From Cohnella phaseoli (GTDB lineage: Bacteria; Bacillota; Bacilli; Paenibacillales; Paenibacillaceae): DNA of 64,000 bases. The notes under the pieces are model-generated. The model made no database searches. It was not told where the DNA came from and worked only from the letters and a program-made list of their open reading frames with translations. The position numbers were made by a program, and so were the translations under genes. Position 1 is the stretch's first letter; each line of letters begins with the position of its first letter. Below, piece after piece: positions 43,251 to 51,377 of this stretch. The stretch lies in assembly GCF_003386235.1 (NCBI RefSeq), contig NZ_QRDZ01000021.1:112401-176400 (forward strand), given 5' to 3'.

Positions 43251-44276
43251 ATGAATAAAGTGAGAGTGGGCATTCTCGGCTTGGGTCGATGGGGAATGTG
43301 TCATTTGGAAGCCTTCAGTTCGCTTGGAACGGCGGAAGTAGTAGCCATATGCGACAGTTCGCCGGAAAGGCTGGAACGAGCGGGTAAGGAATACGGCGTC
43401 GCGAACTTGATCTCAAGTGCGGACGAGTTGGTCCAGCGAGACGATATCGATTTGATCAGCGTGGTGACCTTTGAAAGCCACCACCTGGAGCCGACTTTGA
43501 AAGCTTTGCAATCCGGCAAGCATGTCCTCGTGGAGAAACCGGTAACGACTCGCCCGGACGAGGCCAAGGCGATGCAGGAAGCGGCCGCCGCCAGCGGCAG
43601 GCTGCTCTTTCCAGGACATCTGCTGCGGTTCGATCCGCGTTATGCCGCGATTAAGGAGGCCGTGCTGTCCGACCGGGTAGGCGCTCCAGTCAGCATGTAC
43701 TTAAAGCGTTCCCGGGAGCACTATTTATTCGAAACCTTTCAGCGCGTCCATACGGTATTCGAATTAATGATCCATGATATCGATTTGGCGATCTGGTATG
43801 CCGGATGTCGCGTGAGAAGCGTGAAAGCTTACGGAAGATCCGTAACCGATTCCGGCGCAGCCTCCGCCTCCCCGGAAGTGCTGTGGGCGAACCTCGAATT
43901 CGAGAACGGAGCGCTGGCCGTGTTGCAAAGCAGTTGGATGACGCCGGACCAAGCTGGAGTCGAAATCGCGGACGCGATCGAAGTGATCGGAAGGAGCGGA
44001 ATTGCCCACTTCGAGACGAGTAATTCGGGCCTGCAATTCTGGAACGGTCAAGGAAGGCTGACTCCGGATACGAATATTCATGCGAAGCTGCATGGACAAT
44101 CCGTTGGATGCCTGCGGGAGCAGCTGACCTATATTTGTCGCTGTATTTCCCGGGGCGAGGATCCGGTCGTTATCTCATTCGCCGATGCCGTTCATGGCGT
44201 AGAGGTCGCCGATGCGATCGCGAAATCCTGCGCGACGGGACGGGAAGTCGTACTTGCGGAGTCTATCGAGTTATAA
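43251..44276 (+). CDS. Gfo/Idh/MocA family oxidoreductase, second member of the operon
   Basis: 341 residues from ATG 43251 after TAGGGAGTGGGAG; the open frame running further upstream crosses the previous gene and is rejected. Rossmann motif VGILGLGRWGMCH, catalytic EKPVTTRPDE and MIHDIDLAIWYAG in the substrate domain. An NAD(P)-dependent sugar or inositol dehydrogenase is expected. With the protein at 35633 the operon has two such enzymes, which in known pathways act on successive intermediates (oxidation at one carbon and reduction at another). Confidence 0.87.
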   Translation: MNKVRVGILGLGRWGMCHLEAFSSLGTAEVVAICDSSPERLERAGKEYGVANLISSADELVQRDDIDLISVVTFESHHLEPTLKALQSGKHVLVEKPVTTRPDEAKAMQEAAAASGRLLFPGHLLRFDPRYAAIKEAVLSDRVGAPVSMYLKRSREHYLFETFQRVHTVFELMIHDIDLAIWYAGCRVRSVKAYGRSVTDSGAASASPEVLWANLEFENGALAVLQSSWMTPDQAGVEIADAIEVIGRSGIAHFETSNSGLQFWNGQGRLTPDTNIHAKLHGQSVGCLREQLTYICRCISRGEDPVVISFADAVHGVEVADAIAKSCATGREVVLAESIEL

Positions 44277-44295
44277 ATAGGATGAGGTGCGGAGA

Positions 44296-45177
44296 ATGAA
44301 ACTGCTGACGTTTGTAACGGATGACGGGCTTAAACTGGGGGTCAAATCTGAATCCGGGGTCGTGGAGATTCCCTCAGAGGAAAGTTGGCCGCGTACGATG
44401 GAAGAGTTGATCGCCGGAGGAGAGCGGATGATCGATCGGATCGATGAGTATGTGCGCAGCGCGATTGACGCCGGCGAACTGAGGAGAGAAGAGGAGTTGA
44501 CGTTCGGACCTTGCGTTCCGAGCCCCGGGAAAATCATTTGCGTCGGCTTGAATTATCGCGAGCATGCCGCGGAATCCCAGATGAGCATTCCGGAATACCC
44601 CGTTCTGTTCAATAAATTCAACAATTCGATAGCCGCTCACGGCGAGACGATCCCTCTGCCTTCTTACGTGAAGGAAGGGGATTACGAAGTCGAGCTCGCG
44701 ATCGTCATCGGCCGAACGGCGAGCGGGGTAGCCAGGGATAAAGCGCTGGACCACGTATTCGGGTATTGCATTGCCAACGACCTGTCTTCCCGGGATTTGC
44801 AGTTCAGAACGAATCAATGGCTGCTCGGCAAGAGTCTGGATCGCTTCTGCCCGATCGGTCCTTACTTGGTCACGGCCGATGAAGTCGGAGATCCGAATTC
44901 CCTAGAATTGAGCTGCTGGTTAAACGGCGAGATTCGGCAACAATCCAATACGTCGGATATGATTTTCTATTGCGACGAATTGGTCAGCTATATTAGCGAT
45001 TACATCACCCTGAATCCGGGGGACGTCATTTTAACGGGAACGCCGCAAGGCGTCATCTTCGGCTATCCGCCCGAGAAGCGCGTATGGCTGAAGGACGGGG
45101 ACGAGATCGCGATGGAAATCGACAAGCTGGGCAGATTGGAAAATCGGATGCGTGCCAGGGCGGGTGAGCGGCTATGA
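44296..45177 (+). CDS. Fumarylacetoacetate hydrolase (FAH) family protein
   Basis: 293 residues from ATG 44296; GTG 44287 is a possible earlier start. An N-terminal ~70-residue domain is followed by the FAH core: GKIICVGLNYREHAAES, YEVELAIVIGR (metal-binding Glu residues), GYCIANDLSSRDLQ (metal Asp), GKSLDRFCPIGPYLV, and LTGTPQGV. Family members hydrolyse or decarboxylate beta-diketo acids or dehydrate 2-keto-3-deoxy sugar acids with a magnesium ion. In this operon it may handle the keto-acid end product. The stop overlaps the next start (ATGA). Confidence 0.88.
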   Translation: MKLLTFVTDDGLKLGVKSESGVVEIPSEESWPRTMEELIAGGERMIDRIDEYVRSAIDAGELRREEELTFGPCVPSPGKIICVGLNYREHAAESQMSIPEYPVLFNKFNNSIAAHGETIPLPSYVKEGDYEVELAIVIGRTASGVARDKALDHVFGYCIANDLSSRDLQFRTNQWLLGKSLDRFCPIGPYLVTADEVGDPNSLELSCWLNGEIRQQSNTSDMIFYCDELVSYISDYITLNPGDVILTGTPQGVIFGYPPEKRVWLKDGDEIAMEIDKLGRLENRMRARAGERL

Positions 45178-47795
45178 TTCTCGATTTGCGAACGGAGCCG
45201 GATAAGAAGGCGTTGGCAACACCTCATTTTCCTACGCGAATGCAGGCCGTCATTTGGCGAAATTGGGGGTTAGTGCCGGTAGAGCGACTGGCTCTGGTGC
45301 TCGGCGCTTCCGAAGAGCAGATCAGGGAAGCCGCGTCGAACCTGGGGCTTGAGGTCTCGCAGACGGGGAATGAAGCGATATGGCTCGAAAGAGGATACAT
45401 TACAATCATTCGCGCCAATTGGCATTTGCTCCCTGTCGAGCAATTGCTCGAGCTGCTAGGATGGACGGAAGACCGACTCGCCTTCACTTTAAAAGAGGAC
45501 GATTTCCTATGGATCAAGCTAGGCAGCCTCAAGCCGTGGACGGAGTCGGTCAAATATCGGGTTCTGAACGAGGCGGAACAAGAGCGGACGCGGCTGATCA
45601 GGGAATCGACGGCGGCCTTGAGCGATGAACGGCAAGCCGAAAAGCCTTTCGATTTTCTCAATCAATATCGCAAGCCGGCTATGAGGGAGAACGTCCGTGT
45701 TAGGGAGCCAGGTCACGGGGAAATCAGACTGGATATTTCTTGGACAATCGAAGCGCCGAGCGGCCATCCCGTTTTGGATTCCGCGCTGGAACGATTCGTA
45801 ACTAAGCTTGAACGGACCTGGGGCGCAAAGTGGACCGTCCGGAAAGCTTCCGCCTTTTCGCCTAACGAGGAGATCAATCCGGTGATGCGAATCGAAATCG
45901 TACCGGATTCATCCCAATTGACGGAAGACCACTTGATCGTTGCGGGGACGGATACGCTTACGATTCGGGCAGCGGCCGAAACCGGGATTATGCGAGGACT
46001 GCAATGGCTGGCCGGGCAAGCGTGCGAAGGTCATGCGCCTTATCTCATGGCTGGCGAATACCGTCGGACTACGAAATTCGATATGCGCATTATCTACTCC
46101 TACGGCGCCGTATACGGAGATCCGCTTTTGACGCCGGAATTGGACCCTTTTCCGGAAGCTTTGCTGGAACGGCTGTCCGATGCGGGAGTGAACGGCATTT
46201 GGCTGCAAAGCGTCCTCTATAACCTAGTTCCGCTAGCCGGGTTGCCGGAGGAGCTGTCTCTCAATTGGGAGCAAAGGATTGCCGGATTGCGCTTTCTCGC
46301 GGACCGTGCTGCGAAGTACGGGATCGGCGTTTACTTGTATTGCAATGAACCCCGTTCCATGCCTGTATCCTTTTTTGCCGACAAACCGGATTGGCAAGGA
46401 CATACGGAGGACGGCTATGCGACGCTGTGCACATCGCATACGGAAGTACAGCAATTGCTGAGCGACGGGATTGCCCGCCTCTTCCGCGAAGTCCCGGGTT
46501 TGGCCGGCCTGTTTACGATCACGATGTCGGAAAATTGGACGCACTGTTATTCGCGGGCAGTGGGGGGCCAGACGAATTGTCCGCGCTGCAGCCGACGAAC
46601 GCCGGGCGAAGTCGTTGCGGAAGTGAACGGGCTTATCGCCGAAGGCGCGTTTCGAGAAAAACCCGAAGCGCGAATTGTATGCTGGACATGGGGATGGTCG
46701 CACAGTTGGGGATGGGACGATCAGGAAATTCGTTCCGCGATCGAGGGATTGCCGGACAACGTAATCGTCATGTCCACGAGCGAGGAAGCGATTCCCACGA
46801 ACATGGCCGGTTCTTCGGGACAGGTCATCGACTATTCCATGTCCGTCGTCGGGCCGGGCGAGAAATCGCAGCGGACCTGGGAAGTGGCTCAAGCGCGGGG
46901 CTTGCGCACAGCGGCGAAGGTTCAGTTTAATAACACATGGGAATGTTCGGCCGTGCCATTCTTACCCGTTTTTCAGTTAATCGAGGAGCATCTCATCCGC
47001 TTAAGCGATTCCGGGGTCAGCGGCTTGATGCTGAGTTGGACATTGGGCGGATACCCGTCGCTTAACCTGGAGCTTGCATCCGAATACTATTGGGATACCG
47101 ATTCGGGCGAGAAGACAGGCATTGGCGAACGGATGCAAGCCAAGTTCGGAAGCGAGGCGGGGCAAGCGATCGCAGATGCTTCGGCCGCGTTCGGTAGCGC
47201 GTTCCGAGAGTTTCCCTTCGATTTAAGTGTGCTGTACTTCGCACCGCAAAATTTCGGACCGGCCAACCTGCTTCATCTGGAGCCGACCGGCTTCGAGGCG
47301 ACCATGATCGGTTATCCTTACGACGATCTGGAGCGATGGCGCGGAATCTATTCGGATGCCGCATTTGCCGGGCAGTTCAAGAAACTTGCCGTAGGGTGGA
47401 AGAAAGGGCTGCGTCTTCTGGAGGCGGCAAGGAAGCGGCTGTCTGCTGGGGCACATCGGGAGTTCGACGAGTTGACGAATTCCGCATCGGCGGCTTATCT
47501 TCATTTCTACAGCACATACCTGCAGATCGAGTTCGTTAGAGCCCGGCAAAAATACTTGAAGGCAAGAAGCTCATCCGTCCGTTCGAAAGCTTGCCGCAAG
47601 CTCATCGATATCGCGAACAAGGAAGCAAGCAACGCCTTGCAGTTGTACGAACTCGTCATTCGAGATTCCCGCATCGGCTTTGAAGCGAGCAATCATTATT
47701 ACTATACGGTTCAGGATTTGCGCGAGAAAGCGCTGAATTGCCGTTATATTGTCGAGGAACTGCAGCAGGCGGAACAACAAATCGACACTATGTGA
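45174..47795 (+). CDS. GH20-like (beta-hexosaminidase-related) large cytoplasmic protein
   Basis: 873 residues, ATG 45174 overlapping the FAH stop. The N-terminal ~150 residues contain two helical repeat units (VIWRNWGLVPVERLALVLGA and IIRANWHLLPVEQLLELLGW), possibly DNA- or glycan-contacting. Residues about 185-290 resemble the GH20b accessory domain (TDTLTIRAAAETGIMRGLQWL), followed by a TIM-barrel region beginning KFDMRIIYSYG and containing TMSENWTH and CWTWGWSHSWGW. The usual GH20 Asp-Glu catalytic pair is not evident, so this may be an uncharacterised relative. No signal peptide, so it would act on imported oligosaccharide. Last gene of the operon; an inverted-repeat element begins 5 bases after its stop. 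Confidence 0.68.
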   Translation: MILDLRTEPDKKALATPHFPTRMQAVIWRNWGLVPVERLALVLGASEEQIREAASNLGLEVSQTGNEAIWLERGYITIIRANWHLLPVEQLLELLGWTEDRLAFTLKEDDFLWIKLGSLKPWTESVKYRVLNEAEQERTRLIRESTAALSDERQAEKPFDFLNQYRKPAMRENVRVREPGHGEIRLDISWTIEAPSGHPVLDSALERFVTKLERTWGAKWTVRKASAFSPNEEINPVMRIEIVPDSSQLTEDHLIVAGTDTLTIRAAAETGIMRGLQWLAGQACEGHAPYLMAGEYRRTTKFDMRIIYSYGAVYGDPLLTPELDPFPEALLERLSDAGVNGIWLQSVLYNLVPLAGLPEELSLNWEQRIAGLRFLADRAAKYGIGVYLYCNEPRSMPVSFFADKPDWQGHTEDGYATLCTSHTEVQQLLSDGIARLFREVPGLAGLFTITMSENWTHCYSRAVGGQTNCPRCSRRTPGEVVAEVNGLIAEGAFREKPEARIVCWTWGWSHSWGWDDQEIRSAIEGLPDNVIVMSTSEEAIPTNMAGSSGQVIDYSMSVVGPGEKSQRTWEVAQARGLRTAAKVQFNNTWECSAVPFLPVFQLIEEHLIRLSDSGVSGLMLSWTLGGYPSLNLELASEYYWDTDSGEKTGIGERMQAKFGSEAGQAIADASAAFGSAFREFPFDLSVLYFAPQNFGPANLLHLEPTGFEATMIGYPYDDLERWRGIYSDAAFAGQFKKLAVGWKKGLRLLEAARKRLSAGAHREFDELTNSASAAYLHFYSTYLQIEFVRARQKYLKARSSSVRSKACRKLIDIANKEASNALQLYELVIRDSRIGFEASNHYYYTVQDLREKALNCRYIVEELQQAEQQIDTM

Positions 47796-47800
47796 CGAAG

Positions 47801-48330
47801 GGGGGCTGTCTTATAGGCGCCTCAAGTTGCTCTGGAAGATAATCGATAGGCGTATATACCTCCCTCCGATGCTGCTATACGCTCCTGAAATACGAATGGG
47901 TAAACCCGTTACAATGTGATTTCAGGAGCGTATGAGGCAGTCTACGGGCTAATCATAACCCACAACACTTCCAGATAATTCCCAGAAACTATTCGTATAA
48001 TTATCGAAGACGCTTTAGCGGCATACAATCCCCGATCTTGGTTGATTTATACGATTTTCCCTACAAACGTTCGTCGTTTGAGTCTGAGCAAAGTTGCTTT
48101 GTGCTGTTTTTCCTACAAACGTCCGCCGTTTAAGCCTGGTTCGAGCTGCGTTGTACGAATTTCCGACTAACTTCCCTGCGTAAGCTCATGTGTGCAAATA
48201 GATCCGTCGTAAAAGTTTAATATCCAATAAATTGGAAATGTTGCGGGTCATGATTAGGTCTACTGGAGGTATATACACCTTACCTTATGTATCGATAATC
48301 TCAAGCAACCTTTCCCTATAAGACAGACCC
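47801..48330. mobile_element. Probable 530-bp non-autonomous element with long imperfect terminal inverted repeats
   Basis: The left end (GGGGGCTGTCTTATAGG, 47801-47817) matches the reverse complement of the right end (CTATAAGACAGACCC, to 48330). The two ends remain alignable for ~65 bases, including GATAATCGATA/GATTATCGATA and GTATATACCTCC. Inside are a perfect 15-bp stem (ATACGCTCCTGAAAT at 47878-47892 with ATTTCAGGAGCGTAT), and degenerate direct repeats. There is no open reading frame of note and no clear target duplication. A MITE-like element or relic is the best reading. It fills the 548-base gap between the GH20-like and AI-2E family genes. Confidence 0.55.
48054..48157. repeat. Two tandem ~52-bp imperfect direct repeats
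   Basis: Both copies start TTTTC/TTTTT-CCTACAAACGT and continue CGYCGTTTRAGYCTG and GYTKYGTTGTRC-like sequence (48054-48105 and 48106-48157); a weak third copy may follow. Repeats of this wording are common between genes in Paenibacillaceae as I recall. No coding function is seen. Confidence 0.5.
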
Positions 48331-48343
48331 TTGATTTTGTTAC

Positions 48344-49540
48344 CTAGTCTGCGTTTTGCGGAGTTTCTTCGCCTGTTGGCGCGTCATGGGAGGCGTCAGC
48401 GGCAGGAACGGCTTCCTCGTATAGTCCCGTGCGACGCTTAAACCAGCGGAACAGATGCGTGCTGATCACCTTTAGAATGGCATACCCGGGAACGGCGAGA
48501 ATGATGCCGATCATGCCGAACAGGTTGCCGGCCGCGATAATGACGAAGATGATCGTAATCGGATGAACCCGCATCGTCTTGCCCATAATTTGCGGCGAGA
48601 TAAACTTGCCCTCGATCAATTGCACGATTGTCCAAATCACGATCATTTTCACGAGCATGATCGGGGACGTCATCATGGCGACGATCAGCGCGGGAGTAAT
48701 GGCGATCGCCGGTCCCAAATAAGGGACGATGCTTGTACAAGCGGCGATAACGGCGAGCACGAGGGAATAGTCCAGTCCGATAATGAGATAGCCGATGTAG
48801 AGCAGTGCGCCAATACAGGCGCTGACGATGATCTGGCCGCGAATGTACGAGCTGATCTGATGGTTCATCTCCAGCATGACGCCGAAGGAGCGGCCTCTGA
48901 GCTTAGTCGGCACGAATCCGAGCACGAACGGGGCCAGTTTCTTGCGGTCTTTGAGCAGGTAGAACAGGACGAAGGGAACCGTGATGATCGCCAGCACCGT
49001 CTCGGTAATTCGGCCTACCAACCCGCCTATTCCCGACCAAGCGTTGCTGAGAAGGGTCGAAGCGCGCGAGGAGAACTCGTCCGTGAGCTTGGCCGTATCA
49101 ATTCCGATCATGCTTTGCAGCTCGTTGAAATACTTGTTCCCAATCAGTTCCTCGAACTTGGCCTGCGCGTTCTGCGTGTAGGTCGGGAACTGCGAGATCA
49201 GGCTGGCGATTTGCTCGCTGAGCAAGGGGACGACTTTCATAACTACGAGCGTCAGTACCGTAACAATGACAAGGTACAGCCCGAGGATGGAATAAAGGCG
49301 TTTTACTTTGCGATGCTCCAAATAGTCGACGATCGGATTAAGGAGGTAGTACGCGACTCCGGCTAACAGGAACGGAAGGAATACGGTTTCCAGCACGACG
49401 GTCAGCGGATGAAAAACATAAGAAATCTTTTCCAAAATAAAAATATTCAAGCCAATCAGCAGGATGACGACGAGGAACAGAACAAATTTCCGGTCGATCA
49501 GTCCTTTAATGCCTTCCGATAGTTTGCTAGAGCTCTGCAT
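48344..49540 (-). CDS. AI-2E family transporter (UPF0118-type membrane protein)
   Basis: 398 residues with about eight membrane segments: two near the N-terminus (about 18-35 and 40-65), one at ~80-100, then the C-terminal block with PFVLFYLLKD, IIVSACIGALLYIGYL, VPYLGPAIAITPA and AAGNLFGMIGIILAVP, which are the conserved motifs of this family. Members were named after E. coli TqsA and some act as Na+(Li+)/H+ antiporters or other exporters; the substrate is not deducible. GGAGGAAG precedes the ATG. It is divergently transcribed from the riboswitch-controlled gene at 49980. Confidence 0.88.
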   Translation of the reverse strand: MQSSSKLSEGIKGLIDRKFVLFLVVILLIGLNIFILEKISYVFHPLTVVLETVFLPFLLAGVAYYLLNPIVDYLEHRKVKRLYSILGLYLVIVTVLTLVVMKVVPLLSEQIASLISQFPTYTQNAQAKFEELIGNKYFNELQSMIGIDTAKLTDEFSSRASTLLSNAWSGIGGLVGRITETVLAIITVPFVLFYLLKDRKKLAPFVLGFVPTKLRGRSFGVMLEMNHQISSYIRGQIIVSACIGALLYIGYLIIGLDYSLVLAVIAACTSIVPYLGPAIAITPALIVAMMTSPIMLVKMIVIWTIVQLIEGKFISPQIMGKTMRVHPITIIFVIIAAGNLFGMIGIILAVPGYAILKVISTHLFRWFKRRTGLYEEAVPAADASHDAPTGEETPQNAD

Positions 49541-49634
49541 GGGGCTTCCTCCTTCTTTGTTCTATTGTAACCGACGGGAAAGCCGTCCGACAAATTTGTC
49601 CGCTGCCGAATTTCACGGATGAAATTTCTCAGGG

Positions 49635-49664
49635 TTGACAGGGCGGGCAACTGTAAATTATAGT
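49635..49664 (+). promoter_or_regulatory. Sigma-A type promoter of the riboswitch-KamA unit
   Basis: TTGACA (49635-49640) and TATAGT (49659-49664) are separated by 18 bases. Transcription would start near 49671, at the 5' edge of the riboswitch. Confidence 0.7.
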
Positions 49665-49670
49665 TTAGTT

Positions 49671-49836
49671 ACGCTTAGTTTCCGGAAACTTCCGGAAAGC
49701 GGGGGAACCAATCTTTTGGGGCGAATCATGGATTGCTCATGTAGGGAACCATCTATCCCGAGCCCGACAGCTAACCTCGTTTGCACTGGATGGGTCATAA
49801 GTTGCTCATTCTTTTGACCCGTTAAGGGTCTTTTTC
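49671..49836 (+). ncRNA. Cyclic-di-AMP riboswitch (ydaO/yuaA class) with intrinsic terminator
   Basis: The conserved pieces of the ydaO aptamer appear in order: CGGGGGAACCAA (49700-49711), GGGGCGAATC, TAGGGAACC, then TCCCGAGCCCGACAGC and TAACCTCG (to about 49779). Behind it GACCC-GTTAA-GGGTC (49816-49830) and TTTTT form a short terminator; GGGTCA near 49792 could pair with TGACCC as the competing antiterminator. Known members of this class shut genes off when cyclic-di-AMP is high. The ~145-base stretch after it (to 49979) holds another hairpin (GCAGTAG/CTACTGC, 49858-49878) and the ribosome site. Confidence 0.85.
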
Positions 49837-49979
49837 TGTCTTTACGGACCCTTGTCCGCAGTAGGGATGGTCTACTGCGCGCAGGGTCTATTTAACGTTC
49901 GGACGAAAGGGGGTATCGCGGGGCTTGGAACGGATTCGTTCTCGAATTCGAATGAATATACATGGAGGAGGAAGGCCGC

Positions 49980-51164
49980 ATGGCGCAGCCAAAGTATATC
50001 ACCGATATCGGAAAGATCTCTCACATCCCCGAGGAACAACGTGAGAAGCTGAAGAAGATTACCGACAAGTTCGTGTTTCGCGTGAACGAATATTACTTGA
50101 ATCTGATCGATTGGAACGATCCGCACGATCCGATTCGCAAGCTCGTTATTCCGAATGAAGGGGAGCTGGAGGAATACGGACGTTGGGACGCTTCGGACGA
50201 GGATACGAACTACGTGGTCAAAGGCTGCCAGCACAAGTATTCGTCGACGGCGCTGCTGATTGTCTCCGAAGTGTGCGGAGCCTACTGTCGCTACTGCTTC
50301 CGCAAGCGGCTGTTCCGCAACGACGTCAAGGAAGCGACCTCGGACATCGAGCCGGGCCTGCAGTATATCGCCAACCATCCTGAGATTAGCAACGTGCTGC
50401 TGACCGGAGGCGACAGCCTCATCCTTGCCACGCCTAAACTGCGTGCGATTTTGCATAGATTACGCGAAATCGAACATGTGAAGATCATTCGACTCGGCTC
50501 GAAAATTCCTGTCTTTAATCCGATGAGGATTTACGAGGACGAGGAGCTTCTGGAGACGATCCGCGAGTTTTCCAACGCGAACAAGCGCATCTACGTGATG
50601 GCTCATATCAATCATCCTCGCGAAATTACGCCGGAAGCGGTACGAGGCTTCCAAGCGCTGCACGACGCCGGAGCGATCGTCGTTAACCAGACGCCTGTGC
50701 TTAGAGGCATCAACGACGATCCTGAGGTGCTCGGCGAGTTGCTGGACCGGCTGAGTTGGGCTGGCGTAACGCCCTACTATTTTTTCATCAACCGACCCGT
50801 GGCGGGCAACAACGATTTCGTGCTGCCGTTAGCTCGAGTGTACGATATCGTCGAGAAGGCGAAAGCTCGTACCTCCGGTTTAGGCAAGAGAGTGCGCCTG
50901 TCTATGAGCCATACGTCGGGCAAAATCGAAATTTTGGCGATCGAGAACGGCAAAGCCTATCTGAAATATCATCAATCCCGCGACGGCAACTACGGGAAAT
51001 TCATGATGCTGGATTGTCCCGACGACGCGGCCTGGTTCGACGATCTTCCGGGGAGCGAGCGCTATTGGAAAAAGCCGCAGAAACGGACGAAGGAAGTCGT
51101 CTCCGTGAACGAATTGCCTGATGTCCCGCGCAAGCGCGAGCGGAGGGCGGAAGTGCCGAGTTAA
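49980..51164 (+). CDS. KamA-family radical SAM protein (lysine 2,3-aminomutase-like)
   Basis: 394 residues from ATG 49980 (GGAGGAGGAAGG upstream; ATG 49962 lies in front of that site and is rejected). The radical-SAM cluster motif CGAYCRYC gives Cys99, Cys103 and Cys106. LLTGGDSLILA, KIIRLGSKIPVFNPMRI and VVNQTPVLRGIND match KamA proteins, including the PLP-binding region. Lysine 2,3-aminomutases make beta-lysine, a precursor of the osmolyte N-acetyl-beta-lysine in some species. The partner acetyltransferase gene (ablB) is not next door, so this function is a hypothesis. The cyclic-di-AMP riboswitch in its leader ties expression to osmotic or potassium status. Confidence 0.82.
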   Translation: MAQPKYITDIGKISHIPEEQREKLKKITDKFVFRVNEYYLNLIDWNDPHDPIRKLVIPNEGELEEYGRWDASDEDTNYVVKGCQHKYSSTALLIVSEVCGAYCRYCFRKRLFRNDVKEATSDIEPGLQYIANHPEISNVLLTGGDSLILATPKLRAILHRLREIEHVKIIRLGSKIPVFNPMRIYEDEELLETIREFSNANKRIYVMAHINHPREITPEAVRGFQALHDAGAIVVNQTPVLRGINDDPEVLGELLDRLSWAGVTPYYFFINRPVAGNNDFVLPLARVYDIVEKAKARTSGLGKRVRLSMSHTSGKIEILAIENGKAYLKYHQSRDGNYGKFMMLDCPDDAAWFDDLPGSERYWKKPQKRTKEVVSVNELPDVPRKRERRAEVPS

Positions 51165-51183
51165 AGCCATAAGGGTTCCACAG

Positions 51184-51244
51184 GAGCCGCCTCCAGTGTA
51201 CGCGCAGGGCGACGATGTCGCTCTCCGTGTCGCCGAGGCGGCTC
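51184..51244 (+). terminator. Terminator-like hairpin after the KamA-family gene
   Basis: GAGCCGCCTC (51184-51193) pairs perfectly with GAGGCGGCTC (51235-51244); a loop of ~41 bases contains a secondary hairpin. TTGTTC follows, a weak U-tract. The ~130 bases up to the next gene otherwise contain only a plausible promoter TTGACA at 51311. Confidence 0.6.
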
Positions 51245-51377
51245 TTGTTCGCGCGCTTCGCTTGTTTGCTACCGGATACGACAAAGGTTCCGCGATTTCT
51301 CGTTGACCGTTTGACAAGCTTCTCGACGGCAGGAAGGTAAAATCTATTCATTCCAATATATGGAGGAATGGATAGGG

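Noticed and set aside
47801..48330. Intact insertion sequence
   Set aside because: Terminal repeats are present but there is no transposase reading frame and no clear target duplication.
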